Shown: one piece after another, positions 6,809 through 13,960 of the stretch
How the letters are laid out: the number at the start of each line of letters is the position of its first letter
How positions within the stretch are numbered: position 1 is the stretch's first letter
Virus record (IMG/VR): IMGVR_UViG_3300033150_001155
Location: 1-51,419 of that record
Direction: 5' to 3' (one strand)
DNA from: a virus
DNA length: 51,419 bases
The notes under the pieces: generated by a model
What the model was told of the DNA's origin: nothing
Databases searched by the model: none
The model's input: the letters and a program-made list of their open reading frames with translations, nothing else
Program-made: the position numbers and the translations under genes

Positions 6809-8459
6809 CCCGCCTCCCTTCAAATTCGGCTATTTTCCCTGTCTTGTAATCAAAAAACAGGTCATTCTTCTGAAGCCGTCCTCTCTTATTTTTCAATAAA
6901 TCTACAGATATCTGATTCCTATTCTCCTTATCCTCAGCTGAATTCCAAACACCAATGATGAAATCTGCAACCTCCTCGATCTGGCCGGAATTATGGACAC
7001 AGATATTATTTGCTATAAAATTATTATTTTCTGGGATCTCCATATCATAAACATCTTGTATGCCATTTTTTTCAATCTTTCTTATTTTCAAAAAGGCCAA
7101 TGAGCTATCCATTGGATTTTCATGCTCTTCAAAATTTATAGTGGCAATCCTATCTCCAATTGATAAATCCTTCAGGCGTACCCATCCTCTGTTATCTGTT
7201 AGAAATGGATGACTTTTTGTAACAGTAATCTGATAATTTAATTCTGTTGAAATCTTAAACGTTTCTTTTTTTCCTTTTTTCCATACTCGAATGGCTTTAC
7301 AATTGCTAAATTTATATTTTTTATTTATTGTTACTACATTTGGTTTCTTGCCGACTAAATTTTTGATTTTTTCATGTCGTCCATCTGATAGTAAAACATA
7401 AGAATCTCCGACAACGCTATCCCTTGCCATACTAAGCGACACTTCTTCATAGCCTGATCCACCAGCACGCGATATCTGAACCAACATAAAAATTACAGCT
7501 TCGTGTTTCTTCGCCATGTTCTTCGCTTCAATTATCCGTTCTGTCGTCTTTTGATATAGGCTTCCTTCGGCTGATGATGATTTCACAAGCCCAAGAAAAT
7601 CAACGAATACCACCTTGAGCGCATCCCTTTCTATTGCTATATCAATATCATGCATTGAATGTGGCGAGCTATATATTTTCGTGCCGGAATAGAATTTTTT
7701 GAATTCTCTATCATCAAGTGAACCATCTTCAATTTTTTCCTTCAACTTCCATCTATTAATGCCGAAGAATAGTTGCCGTAGCCTCTCGTTAATCGCTCCC
7801 TTCGTCATTTCAAGTGAGAAAAACCCGATATTTTCAACACCGTTTGAAACTAGATGTTCAAGGATATTAAGCGCGACCCACGTTTTTCCTGTCGTCGTCC
7901 TCCCCATAATGACAATCAATTCTCCATAGGAAAACTCATCCGTTTCCTTGTCAATCAACGGGATCCCCGTTTTTATCCCGGTTCTTTCCCTCCCGATCCA
8001 ATTTAGGTATTCCTCACATGAGGACTCAAAATCATTCTTCTCCCGTTCCGACATACTAACATCATATTTTTTCACAATATCCAATATAGATTCGACCGAC
8101 CCGATAGGATTTTTGATTTCTGAATTAATTTCTTTGATTAGATTTGACCGTAGCCTCTGCCATTTCAGCTCCCGGATACGCTCATAAAGAAACTTTTTCT
8201 TGTAATATTCCGGGAGGGCTGTCTGTGTTTGAAAGAATGAATAAAAATGATGCTTCGGTATTTCGTGCTCTAAAACATCATATACTACAGCATAACAGGG
8301 ATCGCTTTTTCCATCCCAGAGCTCTTTCATTGTCTTAAATATTTCTCGGTTATGCGGATTGAGGAACATATCCGGATCTGTGATATTGTCGAAAAGAATC
8401 GGCGCATATTCGGTATCCAGAAGTACGGTACCGAGAATCGCCTTTTCTGTTTCACTCAT
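6795..8459 (-). CDS. DnaB-family replicative helicase containing a mini-intein
   Basis: A 554-residue precursor. Residues 1-90 are the helical N-domain. The RecA-like domain has Walker A GRTTTGKT, Walker B VVFVDFLG and the QISRAG segment. The intein occupies residues 348-490, between MARD and SGQIEEVADF, the conserved motif corresponding to the DnaB ESG/SGxIEQDAD region. The joined helicase would be 411 residues. It is expected to unwind phage DNA at the fork. ATGA-coupled to the replisome-organiser-like gene upstream. No primase was found nearby. Confidence 0.9.
   Translation of the reverse strand: MSETEKAILGTVLLDTEYAPILFDNITDPDMFLNPHNREIFKTMKELWDGKSDPCYAVVYDVLEHEIPKHHFYSFFQTQTALPEYYKKKFLYERIRELKWQRLRSNLIKEINSEIKNPIGSVESILDIVKKYDVSMSEREKNDFESSCEEYLNWIGRERTGIKTGIPLIDKETDEFSYGELIVIMGRTTTGKTWVALNILEHLVSNGVENIGFFSLEMTKGAINERLRQLFFGINRWKLKEKIEDGSLDDREFKKFYSGTKIYSSPHSMHDIDIAIERDALKVVFVDFLGLVKSSSAEGSLYQKTTERIIEAKNMAKKHEAVIFMLVQISRAGGSGYEEVSLSMARDSVVGDSYVLLSDGRHEKIKNLVGKKPNVVTINKKYKFSNCKAIRVWKKGKKETFKISTELNYQITVTKSHPFLTDNRGWVRLKDLSIGDRIATINFEEHENPMDSSLAFLKIRKIEKNGIQDVYDMEIPENNNFIANNICVHNSGQIEEVADFIIGVWNSAEDKENRNQISVDLLKNKRGRLQKNDLFFDYKTGKIAEFEGRRDDIY
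6990..7418 (-). other. Mini-intein in the DnaB-like helicase (143 aa)
   Basis: Starts with Ser1 (SVVGDSYVLLSDG, block A) and has the TKSH block B motif. It contains VYDMEIPENNNF (block F) and ends ICVHN before Ser+1 (block G with the canonical penultimate His and terminal Asn). All splicing residues are present, so it should be active. At 143 residues it has no room for a homing endonuclease and is a minimal HINT domain. Exact removal restores a continuous helicase motif across MARD-SGQIEE. Confidence 0.93.
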
Positions 8460-9256
8460 TTGGCTTTTGCTATTTCCTCTCTCCGACGCCGAAGCATTTC
8501 TTTTCTTGCCAGACTATTGTCCTTCTCTATCCCCTTAGTTCCGCCTCTGTCCTGTTGACGGGATAGCCAATTGGTTATAAATCGCCGATATCTTTTTTTT
8601 CTTTTGTCTGGATTTGACATTAACCAGTCGGCCATCCGTAGGAGCTCAATTTCAATATTACATGCTGGATAAGTTTTCGCCCAAAGTTCTTTGTCTTTTT
8701 CTGTTATTCCTTCCCATCTCATAAACGAAGAACCAAAATTAAAATCAATGTCAGTTCGGCTTTTTTGAAGCTTATTTCTTTTTTTCGTCGGGTTCGTTGT
8801 TTTGCCATTAGTATTTTCTCTTTCTTTATCTATTTCTTTATCTTTATCTAGCGTGTTACTTTTATTACTTGTAGAGTTACAATTTTTACTGTAACTTTGG
8901 CAACTATCATCTCTATATTGTTTCTGCCTTTGGTATTCACTTTGATATTTTTTCCAATTAATGATGCGAATGACATTATTTTTATCAACTGATATTTTAT
9001 CAAAATTAATCATTTTCTCTTTTGCAAACAGATATTCCTTAATATCCATCCCCAATAATTCAGACATTGTGTGATCTGAATATCCGATGAATTCTCCAGA
9101 TTCATTCTTTCGGAGAAATATCAAACCTTCCTCATTTGAATCTCCTGCCATCAATAAAAGCCCGACAAATCCCCACCGCTGAGAAGCTGATAATTCTGAG
9201 ATCATCGTTCCTCTGAGGCATTGATCAACGTAGAGTTTTATCCAGTTGCGCTTCAT
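8456..9256 (-). CDS. Replisome-organiser/helicase-loader-like replication protein
   Basis: A 266-residue protein starting MKRNWIKLYVDQCL, with GGGGGA upstream; the longer frame extends into a structured leader. The N-terminal about 110 residues resemble the winged-helix N-domain of phage replisome organiser proteins (WIKLY opening, a GY-D-HTMSELLG helix pair). A long Lys/Ser/Asn-rich linker follows, then a C-terminal WAKTYP and MADWL segment. Its position just upstream of the DnaB helicase (ATGA overlap) supports a role in origin binding or helicase loading. The family assignment is by pattern, not by a decisive motif. Confidence 0.6.
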   Translation of the reverse strand: MKRNWIKLYVDQCLRGTMISELSASQRWGFVGLLLMAGDSNEEGLIFLRKNESGEFIGYSDHTMSELLGMDIKEYLFAKEKMINFDKISVDKNNVIRIINWKKYQSEYQRQKQYRDDSCQSYSKNCNSTSNKSNTLDKDKEIDKERENTNGKTTNPTKKRNKLQKSRTDIDFNFGSSFMRWEGITEKDKELWAKTYPACNIEIELLRMADWLMSNPDKRKKRYRRFITNWLSRQQDRGGTKGIEKDNSLARKEMLRRRREEIAKAK

Positions 9257-9276
9257 CGTTCCCCCAAAAATTGAAA

Positions 9277-9348
9277 AAGCCTCTCGACTCGCCTTTGGAT
9301 GAGCCACCTTGTCCGGATGGACGGGAGACAGACGAAGCCGAGAGGCTT
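9277..9348 (-). promoter_or_regulatory. Structured leader with terminator-like end (candidate attenuator)
   Basis: A perfect 10-base inverted repeat (AAGCCTCTCG at 9277-9286, CGAGAGGCTT at 9339-9348) encloses about 52 bases that include a GTCC-GGAC inner hairpin. Read on the minus strand, the stem is followed by a U-rich tract (CTTTTTCAATTTTT), then a GGGGGA ribosome site and the ATG at 9256. This is the outline of a riboswitch or attenuator in the leader of the replication operon. The plus strand also has eight T-rich bases after the stem, so it may instead be a bidirectional terminator. No known RNA class recognised. Confidence 0.5.
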
Positions 9349-9386
9349 ATTTTTTTGCGTTTTCATTACGGTAGCTCATCATTTAC

Positions 9387-9415
9387 ATTATACACAATGT
9401 GAGAAAAAAATAAAA
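9387..9415 (-). promoter_or_regulatory. Candidate promoter for the replication genes
   Basis: On the minus strand a perfect TATAAT (9387-9392) is preceded at 17 bases by a weak -35 (TTTTAT, 9410-9415) in a T-rich tract. It would give an approximately 120-base leader that contains the structured element at 9277-9348 before the ATG at 9256. The -10 is strong and the -35 poor. Confidence 0.4.
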
Positions 9416-9431
9416 GCAAAAATTTAATTAA

Positions 9432-10382
9432 TTATATCTTCTCTATTGAAGTTCTGAAATACGTGGAAATCTCAACATATTGATCTTTGACCTCTTTCGG
9501 CACCTTGTAATTCTTCCTCTCATACTCTTTGCTCTCAATCTTGTAATCGCCGATGATTACGTTCTTCCCACGGAATGCCTCTTTGATTTCCTTGTCAAGC
9601 TCTTCAAATTCGTTCTTCTTCGGCCAGAGCTCCATCCAGCGATCAAGTTTAGCCTCAATCTCTGCGTCCTCCATCAGATCAAATCCGGGCCCGAAATCCT
9701 GACCGACAAAACAAGCAGTCCGGGCAAAAGGACACCTCTTGCAAGCCTCGACCCGTTTCGGAGGAGGCGGATCGTTTTCGTCCACCATCCGATTCACTTG
9801 TTCAAGTCCCTTGAGGATCCGCTCCGTATAGTCATAGTCAAGAACAGTGTTGATTTGATGCTTCTTCCCAGTAGATTTATCCTTGAAAAGAATAATCCCT
9901 TTTTCCTCATCAGCCATAATCAGATAAAGCATGACTTGAGCCGGATAGTGCCGAACCCAGATATATTTTGACGACAGCAAATCTGCGCTGGTTTGATACG
10001 TTGATATGACGCGAAAGACATTTGGAGAACACGATTTAAGCTCAATCGCTATTTCGCCGTCCGAGGTCACGATCCGACCGTCAATATGGCCTGTGAGATT
10101 GAATTTCTTCCATTTGAGAGGCCAATCAACCTTGACTATCCTCAAACCGGCGTCTTCAATCTCGCGCCTGAGGAGAAACTCCTGCCTCCGCCCTTCGTCG
10201 AATATCCGTTGAAGGCTGATATCAACACGCTCTTTGAGTTCAGGATGGAGACGGGAAAGGACAAGATAGCGGAGGCAATCATCGACCCATCCAGCCTCAG
10301 ATGCGCGGTTTGTCGCCCGATGACCTGATTGCCTAATATTTTTCTCCGTCTGTTCGTCCAGAGTTTTCACAAGGTCTATCAT
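9432..10382 (-). CDS. PD-(D/E)XK nuclease, Cas4/RecB-like
   Basis: A 316-residue protein from the ATG at 10382 (GGAGGTGCGGG upstream; ATGA overlap with the preceding gene). The PD-(D/E)XK signature appears as GHIDGRI (Asp101) followed by IAIELKS (Glu114, Lys116). A Cys near residue 36 and a C-terminal Cys-x2-Cys...Cys group (ACKRCPFARTAC) match the four-cysteine iron-sulfur layout of Cas4 and AddB-type nucleases. Likely a DNA exonuclease acting with the candidate annealing protein encoded just upstream, as in phage recombination pairs. Confidence 0.8.
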   Translation of the reverse strand: MIDLVKTLDEQTEKNIRQSGHRATNRASEAGWVDDCLRYLVLSRLHPELKERVDISLQRIFDEGRRQEFLLRREIEDAGLRIVKVDWPLKWKKFNLTGHIDGRIVTSDGEIAIELKSCSPNVFRVISTYQTSADLLSSKYIWVRHYPAQVMLYLIMADEEKGIILFKDKSTGKKHQINTVLDYDYTERILKGLEQVNRMVDENDPPPPKRVEACKRCPFARTACFVGQDFGPGFDLMEDAEIEAKLDRWMELWPKKNEFEELDKEIKEAFRGKNVIIGDYKIESKEYERKNYKVPKEVKDQYVEISTYFRTSIEKI

Positions 10383-11269
10383 CCCGCACCTCCAAAGGCA
10401 GCTTCGTAGTCCGTCTTGACCCGCTTGTGGACGATGGCAATCCACTTTTCATTTCTCATCCCCTCTACGGTTTCAGCCCAAACTTCCTTTCCATCTTTGG
10501 CCGTAAATGCCGAATATTTCTTCAAAGCACCCTTGGCATCTTCTTCGTTTCCGGCTGTCATTTCAATAAGCATTTTCCAAATCTCATCACGTTTCTTGAC
10601 GGCCTCTTGAGGAAGTGTCGCCTCGGCTTTTTTTACACCTTTCTTGTACTCAAATGATGGGATCTTCGAAACATCAATCCCCGCTTCTTTCAGATCCTCA
10701 ATCGTTATCCCGGATATTCCGGCCATCTTCTTGATTAGCCTATTGTTGAGATTCGTCTGCGCCTTCTTCCGGATCATTGTTTTATCCACGCTCTCAAGTG
10801 GCTTAAGCTCTTTCCCGACCATGCCGAAAAACTTATCCCGCTGAGAGCACGTCCCTTCATCCTCAATCACGCGGTTCAGCTTTTTCGAATACGCCATGCC
10901 CTTCACGATGAAGATGTAATATTTCCCTTTGGGATCCTCCTGCCATTCCTCGCTTGTCTCTTTCCCAGAGATATCAATCCCCCATAGGTTCGCGATTTTC
11001 TGCGCTCCGGATTCCATAAGGTACGGCGTCCCGTCTTGGAGAACCCAGTCGGCAGGCTTTGTCATTTTCAGGCTGATCTGAGAAATACGCGAATATATTT
11101 CAACAGCCTTCTCTGCCCGGGCGATCGCCTCCTCAACCGTGACAAGAGAATCCTCCCGTGCTTCCCCAGTCGTCATGAGTTTTTCCTCGCCATTCATATC
11201 TGGCATTTCCTTTTCCTCCACAAGAACCGAATGGTCTTGTGCCTGTTTTGGATTTTTTTGTTGTGTCAT
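10379..11269 (-). CDS. Candidate single-strand annealing/recombination protein
   Basis: A 296-residue protein. An acidic, Glu/Lys-rich N-terminus is followed by a globular core containing PADWVLQDGTPYLMESGAQ, MIRKKAQTNLNNRLIK and KYSAFTAKDGKEVWA. Such a protein directly upstream of a Cas4-like nuclease is often an annealing (RecT, ERF or Sak-type) protein. I do not see a decisive motif, so the role rests mainly on context. Preceded by GGAGG and coupled at both ends by ATGA overlaps. Confidence 0.5.
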   Translation of the reverse strand: MTQQKNPKQAQDHSVLVEEKEMPDMNGEEKLMTTGEAREDSLVTVEEAIARAEKAVEIYSRISQISLKMTKPADWVLQDGTPYLMESGAQKIANLWGIDISGKETSEEWQEDPKGKYYIFIVKGMAYSKKLNRVIEDEGTCSQRDKFFGMVGKELKPLESVDKTMIRKKAQTNLNNRLIKKMAGISGITIEDLKEAGIDVSKIPSFEYKKGVKKAEATLPQEAVKKRDEIWKMLIEMTAGNEEDAKGALKKYSAFTAKDGKEVWAETVEGMRNEKWIAIVHKRVKTDYEAAFGGAG

Positions 11270-11442
11270 TCATCCTCCCTTTTAATTCCGAGTTTTTTCT
11301 CTATCTCTTCAAGCCTTCTCGCCATGGTAATCCGGCCTTGGTAGATATCTTTCCAATATTGCCGTTGGTGTTTTCGGCAACAAAATTTCTGCCACGGCCT
11401 GGATTGCTTGAATTCTTTCCCGCAATATCTGCATTTCCCCAT
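11266..11442 (-). CDS. Small zinc-finger protein (58 aa)
   Basis: Read directly: MGKCRYCGKEF, then FCCRKH, giving Cys-x2-Cys...Cys-Cys...His, followed by a basic helical tail (ARRLEEIEKK). It resembles the short phage zinc-ribbon proteins seen near replication genes. CAGGAG precedes the ATG, and its stop overlaps the next start (ATGA). Confidence 0.65.
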   Translation of the reverse strand: MGKCRYCGKEFKQSRPWQKFCCRKHQRQYWKDIYQGRITMARRLEEIEKKLGIKREDE

Positions 11443-11525
11443 CACTACTCCTGAATTATATTATGTATAGATGCATCCACGCATTTAATATGGCAAATAT
11501 AAAAGCGAATGAACCCCATTGTGTA

Positions 11526-11732
11526 TTATTCAGAAAAAAACATCCGTCCTGTGCTTCTCTTGTCCTTTTCAGATGAGATGAAATTCTCAACAATTTTCCT
11601 CATCAACTGGCTTCGGTTCAGCCCTGCAGATAATGCGATCTTATTCAGCCGTTCAGCACTCTGATGAGGCACAAGGAAATTGATCCAAGTCCCATTCTTT
11701 AAAAGATTTGTTTTTGGCCCTCTCTTTTTCAT
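11526..11732 (-). CDS. Ribbon-helix-helix-type DNA-binding regulator (68 aa)
   Basis: Start chosen at MKKRGPKTNLL, preceded by AGAGG; the longer frame begins in AT-rich DNA without a ribosome site. The pattern WINFLVPHQSAERLNKIA then GLNRSQLMRKIVENF fits the strand-helix-helix of Arc/CopG-like repressors. Its place beside the divergent promoter region at 11.75-12.0 kb, which holds short palindromes, suggests it represses early transcription. The 83 bases between this gene and the one after it (11443-11525) hold nothing I can identify. Confidence 0.6.
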   Translation of the reverse strand: MKKRGPKTNLLKNGTWINFLVPHQSAERLNKIALSAGLNRSQLMRKIVENFISSEKDKRSTGRMFFSE

Positions 11733-11748
11733 GTTAACCTCTGCACAT

Positions 11749-11777
11749 ATTATACAATAATTCTCAATAAAAATAAA
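11749..11777 (-). promoter_or_regulatory. Candidate early leftward promoter
   Basis: On the minus strand TATAAT (11749-11754) lies about 17 bases upstream of the regulator's start, with a poor -35 (TTTATT, 11772-11777) at 17-base spacing in a very AT-rich stretch. Transcription would begin a few bases before the AGAGG ribosome site. Reasonable -10, weak -35. Confidence 0.4.
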
Positions 11778-11970
11778 GAAAAAAAATAAATTTATTTCTT
11801 CGGGTGGCCAAAAAATCAGCCCTTTTTTGTTCATTTTTAACCGCCTTTGTAACTCTTTTATTATCAGCTATCTACAAAGCCTTTTTTCAGCGAAAATAAC
11901 CAATTGGAGAAAATAAAGACGAAAAATAGCCACCATAACCCCTTTGTTTACAGTAACTTATAATTAACTC

Positions 11971-12010
11971 TTGACAACTATTATTAAATAGATTATTCTG
12001 TTAATAGAAT
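11971..12010 (+). promoter_or_regulatory. Rightward sigma70-type promoter with palindromic operator candidates
   Basis: TTGACA (11971-11976), a 17-base spacer, and TATTCT (11994-11999) form a good plus-strand promoter for the small-gene cluster. Two palindromes overlap it: CTATT-ATTA-AATAG (11978-11991) in the spacer, and ATTCT-GTTAAT-AGAAT (11995-12010) over the -10 and start site. These are natural operator candidates for the ribbon-helix-helix protein encoded next door on the other strand. Confidence 0.6.
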
Positions 12011-12176
12011 GAGACAACAAAACGGGAGAGCACAAACAAAGGCCATCGTTGCTTTTGTCACCCAGTTGATTCCGTCTCTATCGTTGAGAAGATGTTCGAT
12101 CATTAGCCTTTCCCGTCAAATCACCAGCGGATTAGGGGAAGTCGGCGTAGATTCGATAACCCCCAAACTCGGATAG
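12009..12176 (+). CDS. Possible leaderless 55-aa ORF in the intergenic region
   Basis: An ATG at 12009 lies within a few bases of the predicted transcription start and opens a 55-codon frame (MRQQNGRAQTKAIVAF...) ending TAG at 12174-12176. There is no ribosome site, so translation would have to be leaderless. The alternative is that 12011-12257 is an untranslated leader. It contains a 7-base inverted repeat GATAACC/GGTTATC (12155-12161, 12176-12182) and alternative CCCC/GGGG pairing. Weakly supported. Confidence 0.25.
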   Translation: MRQQNGRAQTKAIVAFVTQLIPSLSLRRCSIISLSRQITSGLGEVGVDSITPKLG

Positions 12177-12257
12177 GTTATCCGGGGCTGGCCCGTTCGG
12201 CACAAGAAGTTATTTCGCCACAAATAAACATCTGAAAAATAAACATAGGAGGAAAGA

Positions 12258-12449
12258 ATGAAAAATTCAGATTGTTTGCATGAAACATGGGATCGAGCAC
12301 GGGAAGAGCTTGACGAAAAACACTTCCATGGTTTTCTATGTCGGGTATATGGGACATTCGAAGCGTTATCCGATCACCTTGAGCCGTGGCTTCAGGACAT
12401 AATTAGATCCTGTTTCAATGATGAGCTTTCCCTACAGAAGAGAGGGTAA
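12258..12449 (+). CDS. Hypothetical protein (63 aa)
   Basis: The first clearly translated gene of the rightward cluster, with AGGAGG before the ATG. Acidic, with aromatic and cysteine residues (MKNSDCLHETWDRAREEL). Its stop overlaps the next ATG as TAATG. No family recognised. Such clusters in phages often carry host-takeover or anti-defence functions, which is only contextual. Confidence 0.6.
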   Translation: MKNSDCLHETWDRAREELDEKHFHGFLCRVYGTFEALSDHLEPWLQDIIRSCFNDELSLQKRG

Positions 12450-12592
12450 TGATGAGGCGATGTAATATTTGCGGGCTCTATTTTTTCGAAGATGAAATCA
12501 TGCTTGATTGGGAGATCGGTTTCATCTGCAAAAAATGCTTTGATGCTCATGTCAAGAACAAGAAAGGAGGAAGGGAAACGAAATCTGTTTAA
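12449..12592 (+). CDS. Small zinc-ribbon protein (47 aa)
   Basis: Read directly: MMRRCNICGLYFFEDE, then ICKKCFDAH, i.e. Cys-x2-Cys about 18 residues before Cys-x2-Cys, a compact zinc ribbon. Starts in a TAATG overlap with the preceding gene. An overlapping frame (12492-12698) would continue further but lacks a ribosome site. Function is unknown. Confidence 0.55.
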   Translation: MMRRCNICGLYFFEDEIMLDWEIGFICKKCFDAHVKNKKGGRETKSV

Positions 12593-12843
12593 GCGGAGAC
12601 TGGACGCGCCAAGCGATGAGCCAAGTATGCTAATTCCTGATAATAATATATCGGGGCGGAGACCTGAGAGATCAGTACCGATGAAAAAAGCAGAATAAGG
12701 CAAATCTCGCCGGAGCGGAAACGGTATCGTAGGCTGGCGTTTTCAGTGCCAGTACCAGAGAGTAGCCGACAACGATCCAGATAATGAGCTTAAATCATGA
12801 TGGAAACCTTCCTCCATTAAACATTTTAAATAAGGAGGGCAGA
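12593..12843 (+). other. Intergenic stretch of 251 bases with a short hairpin
   Basis: No convincing gene. A CTGGC/GCCAG stem (12734-12738, 12748-12752) lies in a GC-richer section. The tail of an alternative frame ending at 12698 lacks translation signals. The region is transcribed with its neighbours if the cluster is one operon, so it could hold a small RNA or leader. The following gene has a clear GGAGG at its end. Confidence 0.35.
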
Positions 12844-13059
12844 ATGATTTATTACGCGTGTGCCGAAAACGGCAAGGGCAAGATTGAGCAACTTAAGATT
12901 GTTCGGGAAAAAGGGAAACAAGTAAGTCAGGTCTGGACAGGCAAGATTTACTCAAACATGGCAGAGGCCGAAAAGGACTTAGGGAGACTCAACAGCAATC
13001 TCGCCAAGTCGCCAAAGCAGATCAGAGAAATGTTGAATAAAGAAAAGGAGGGAAAATGA
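12844..13059 (+). CDS. Hypothetical protein (71 aa)
   Basis: Start chosen at MIYYACAENGKG, with AAGGAGGGC upstream; a longer frame from 12784 has none. Two halves: a beta-like Tyr/Val-rich half, and a charged helical half (AEAEKDLGRLNSNLAKS). The stop overlaps the next start as ATGA. No family recognised. Confidence 0.6.
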   Translation: MIYYACAENGKGKIEQLKIVREKGKQVSQVWTGKIYSNMAEAEKDLGRLNSNLAKSPKQIREMLNKEKEGK

Positions 13060-13271
13060 CCGCAAAGGATTATAGAAGGCAATGGGAGAGGTTTTTACGA
13101 CGCACGTTCGGACGCAAATGGCACGGAGTAGACGTATCGTCATTACTCGGTAAGCTTCGTCCGATGCGCTTCTCGCGTGGACAAATGAAAACATCTTGTT
13201 CGGCCTACCAATATGCGCAGAAGCACTTCCCGACCCTTCTCAGAAAATTCGAAGAGGAGATTAATCAATGA
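13056..13271 (+). CDS. Hypothetical basic protein (71 aa)
   Basis: Rich in Arg, Lys and Trp (MTAKDYRRQWERFLRRTFG) with an aromatic core. Basic charge suggests nucleic-acid contact. ATGA overlaps link it to both neighbours. No family recognised. Confidence 0.55.
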   Translation: MTAKDYRRQWERFLRRTFGRKWHGVDVSSLLGKLRPMRFSRGQMKTSCSAYQYAQKHFPTLLRKFEEEINQ

Positions 13272-13408
13272 GAGAAAATCAAAAAAATAAGAAAGAATCT
13301 TGGACAATTGATCTACGTGAAAAACAAACACTCAAAAGGCAATTGGCGACACGGATGCAAAAACGGCAGGAACGAATTGAGCTTCTCAGAAAGGAATACA
13401 TGAAATGA
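13268..13408 (+). CDS. Small highly charged helical protein (46 aa)
   Basis: Read directly from the ATG that overlaps the previous stop. Begins MRENQKNKKESWTID and continues as a Lys/Arg/Gln/Glu-rich helix, ending LLRKEYMK. Its stop overlaps the next start (ATGA). Translationally coupled, with unknown function. Confidence 0.5.
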   Translation: MRENQKNKKESWTIDLREKQTLKRQLATRMQKRQERIELLRKEYMK

Positions 13409-13695
13409 GAGAAATCACTTTCCCTAATCTCAGGCAACTTGTTGCGTTCTGTATCTATATGGAGAATGATGACGGGATCATTGGTAAACACCCAGACTAT
13501 TTGTTTGAAAAATTTTCTACTACAATCAATGACAAATTCCCCGAACGATCTCTTGATTCCTTAAATATGGCAAAATTCAAAGCCTATGCAGAAAAGTGGG
13601 GGCTTACGTGGGATTCGGAAAAAGAATATTGGGAATATCCGATATCAACACCGATTGATCCAGTAACCGGGGAATTTCAACCAAAGAAAGATTAA
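13405..13695 (+). CDS. Hypothetical protein (96 aa)
   Basis: A globular-looking acidic protein (MREITFPNLRQLVAFC...). A helical segment with HPDYLFEKF is followed by a Trp-rich end (KWGLTWDSEKEYWEYP). No family recognised. The penultimate gene of the rightward cluster. Confidence 0.6.
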   Translation: MREITFPNLRQLVAFCIYMENDDGIIGKHPDYLFEKFSTTINDKFPERSLDSLNMAKFKAYAEKWGLTWDSEKEYWEYPISTPIDPVTGEFQPKKD

Positions 13696-13704
13696 GGAGG
13701 GAAA

Positions 13705-13887
13705 ATGTCTGACAAACTCAAACAGAAAATTGCCGAGATTCTTGAATCATTCCTCACATCACCAGAGATCGGATACGCGGAAACAACAGAGTGGATTCTG
13801 GAAGAGGTTGAAAAAGCATTGAATGAAAACGGCCAGGATATGCGATTCCTCAATCTCGGCGAGCTTGAGTATTACTCAAGTTTTTGA
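13705..13887 (+). CDS. Hypothetical acidic protein (60 aa)
   Basis: AAGGAGGG precedes the ATG. Helical and acidic (KQKIAEILESFL, ILEEVEKALNENG). The last gene before the terminator at 13908. No family recognised. Confidence 0.6.
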   Translation: MSDKLKQKIAEILESFLTSPEIGYAETTEWILEEVEKALNENGQDMRFLNLGELEYYSSF

Positions 13888-13907
13888 TTGATTTCTGTTC
13901 TCCTGAC

Positions 13908-13945
13908 AAGGGAGTCAGTCCTAACGGATTGGCTCCCTTTTTTTT
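13908..13945 (+). terminator. Rho-independent terminator of the rightward cluster
   Basis: AAGGGAGTCAGTCC and GGATTGGCTCCCTT pair over 14 positions (two G-U pairs) around a TAAC loop, followed by eight T residues. It ends the plus-strand operon where it meets the leftward late genes. No T tract on the minus strand, so it acts one way. Confidence 0.92.
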
Positions 13946-13960
13946 GTCTATTTTTCAGGA

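Noticed and set aside
12155-12182. GATAACC/GGTTATC hairpin as a rho-independent terminator
   Set aside because: No T tract follows and the next gene begins 75 bases later with a strong ribosome site; it is more likely leader structure.
12492-12698. Alternative plus-strand ORF of 68 codons overlapping the 47-aa zinc-ribbon gene
   Set aside because: No ribosome site at any of its start codons, and the zinc ribbon in the other frame has paired CxxC motifs and a TAATG-coupled start. A short late part could still be translated.
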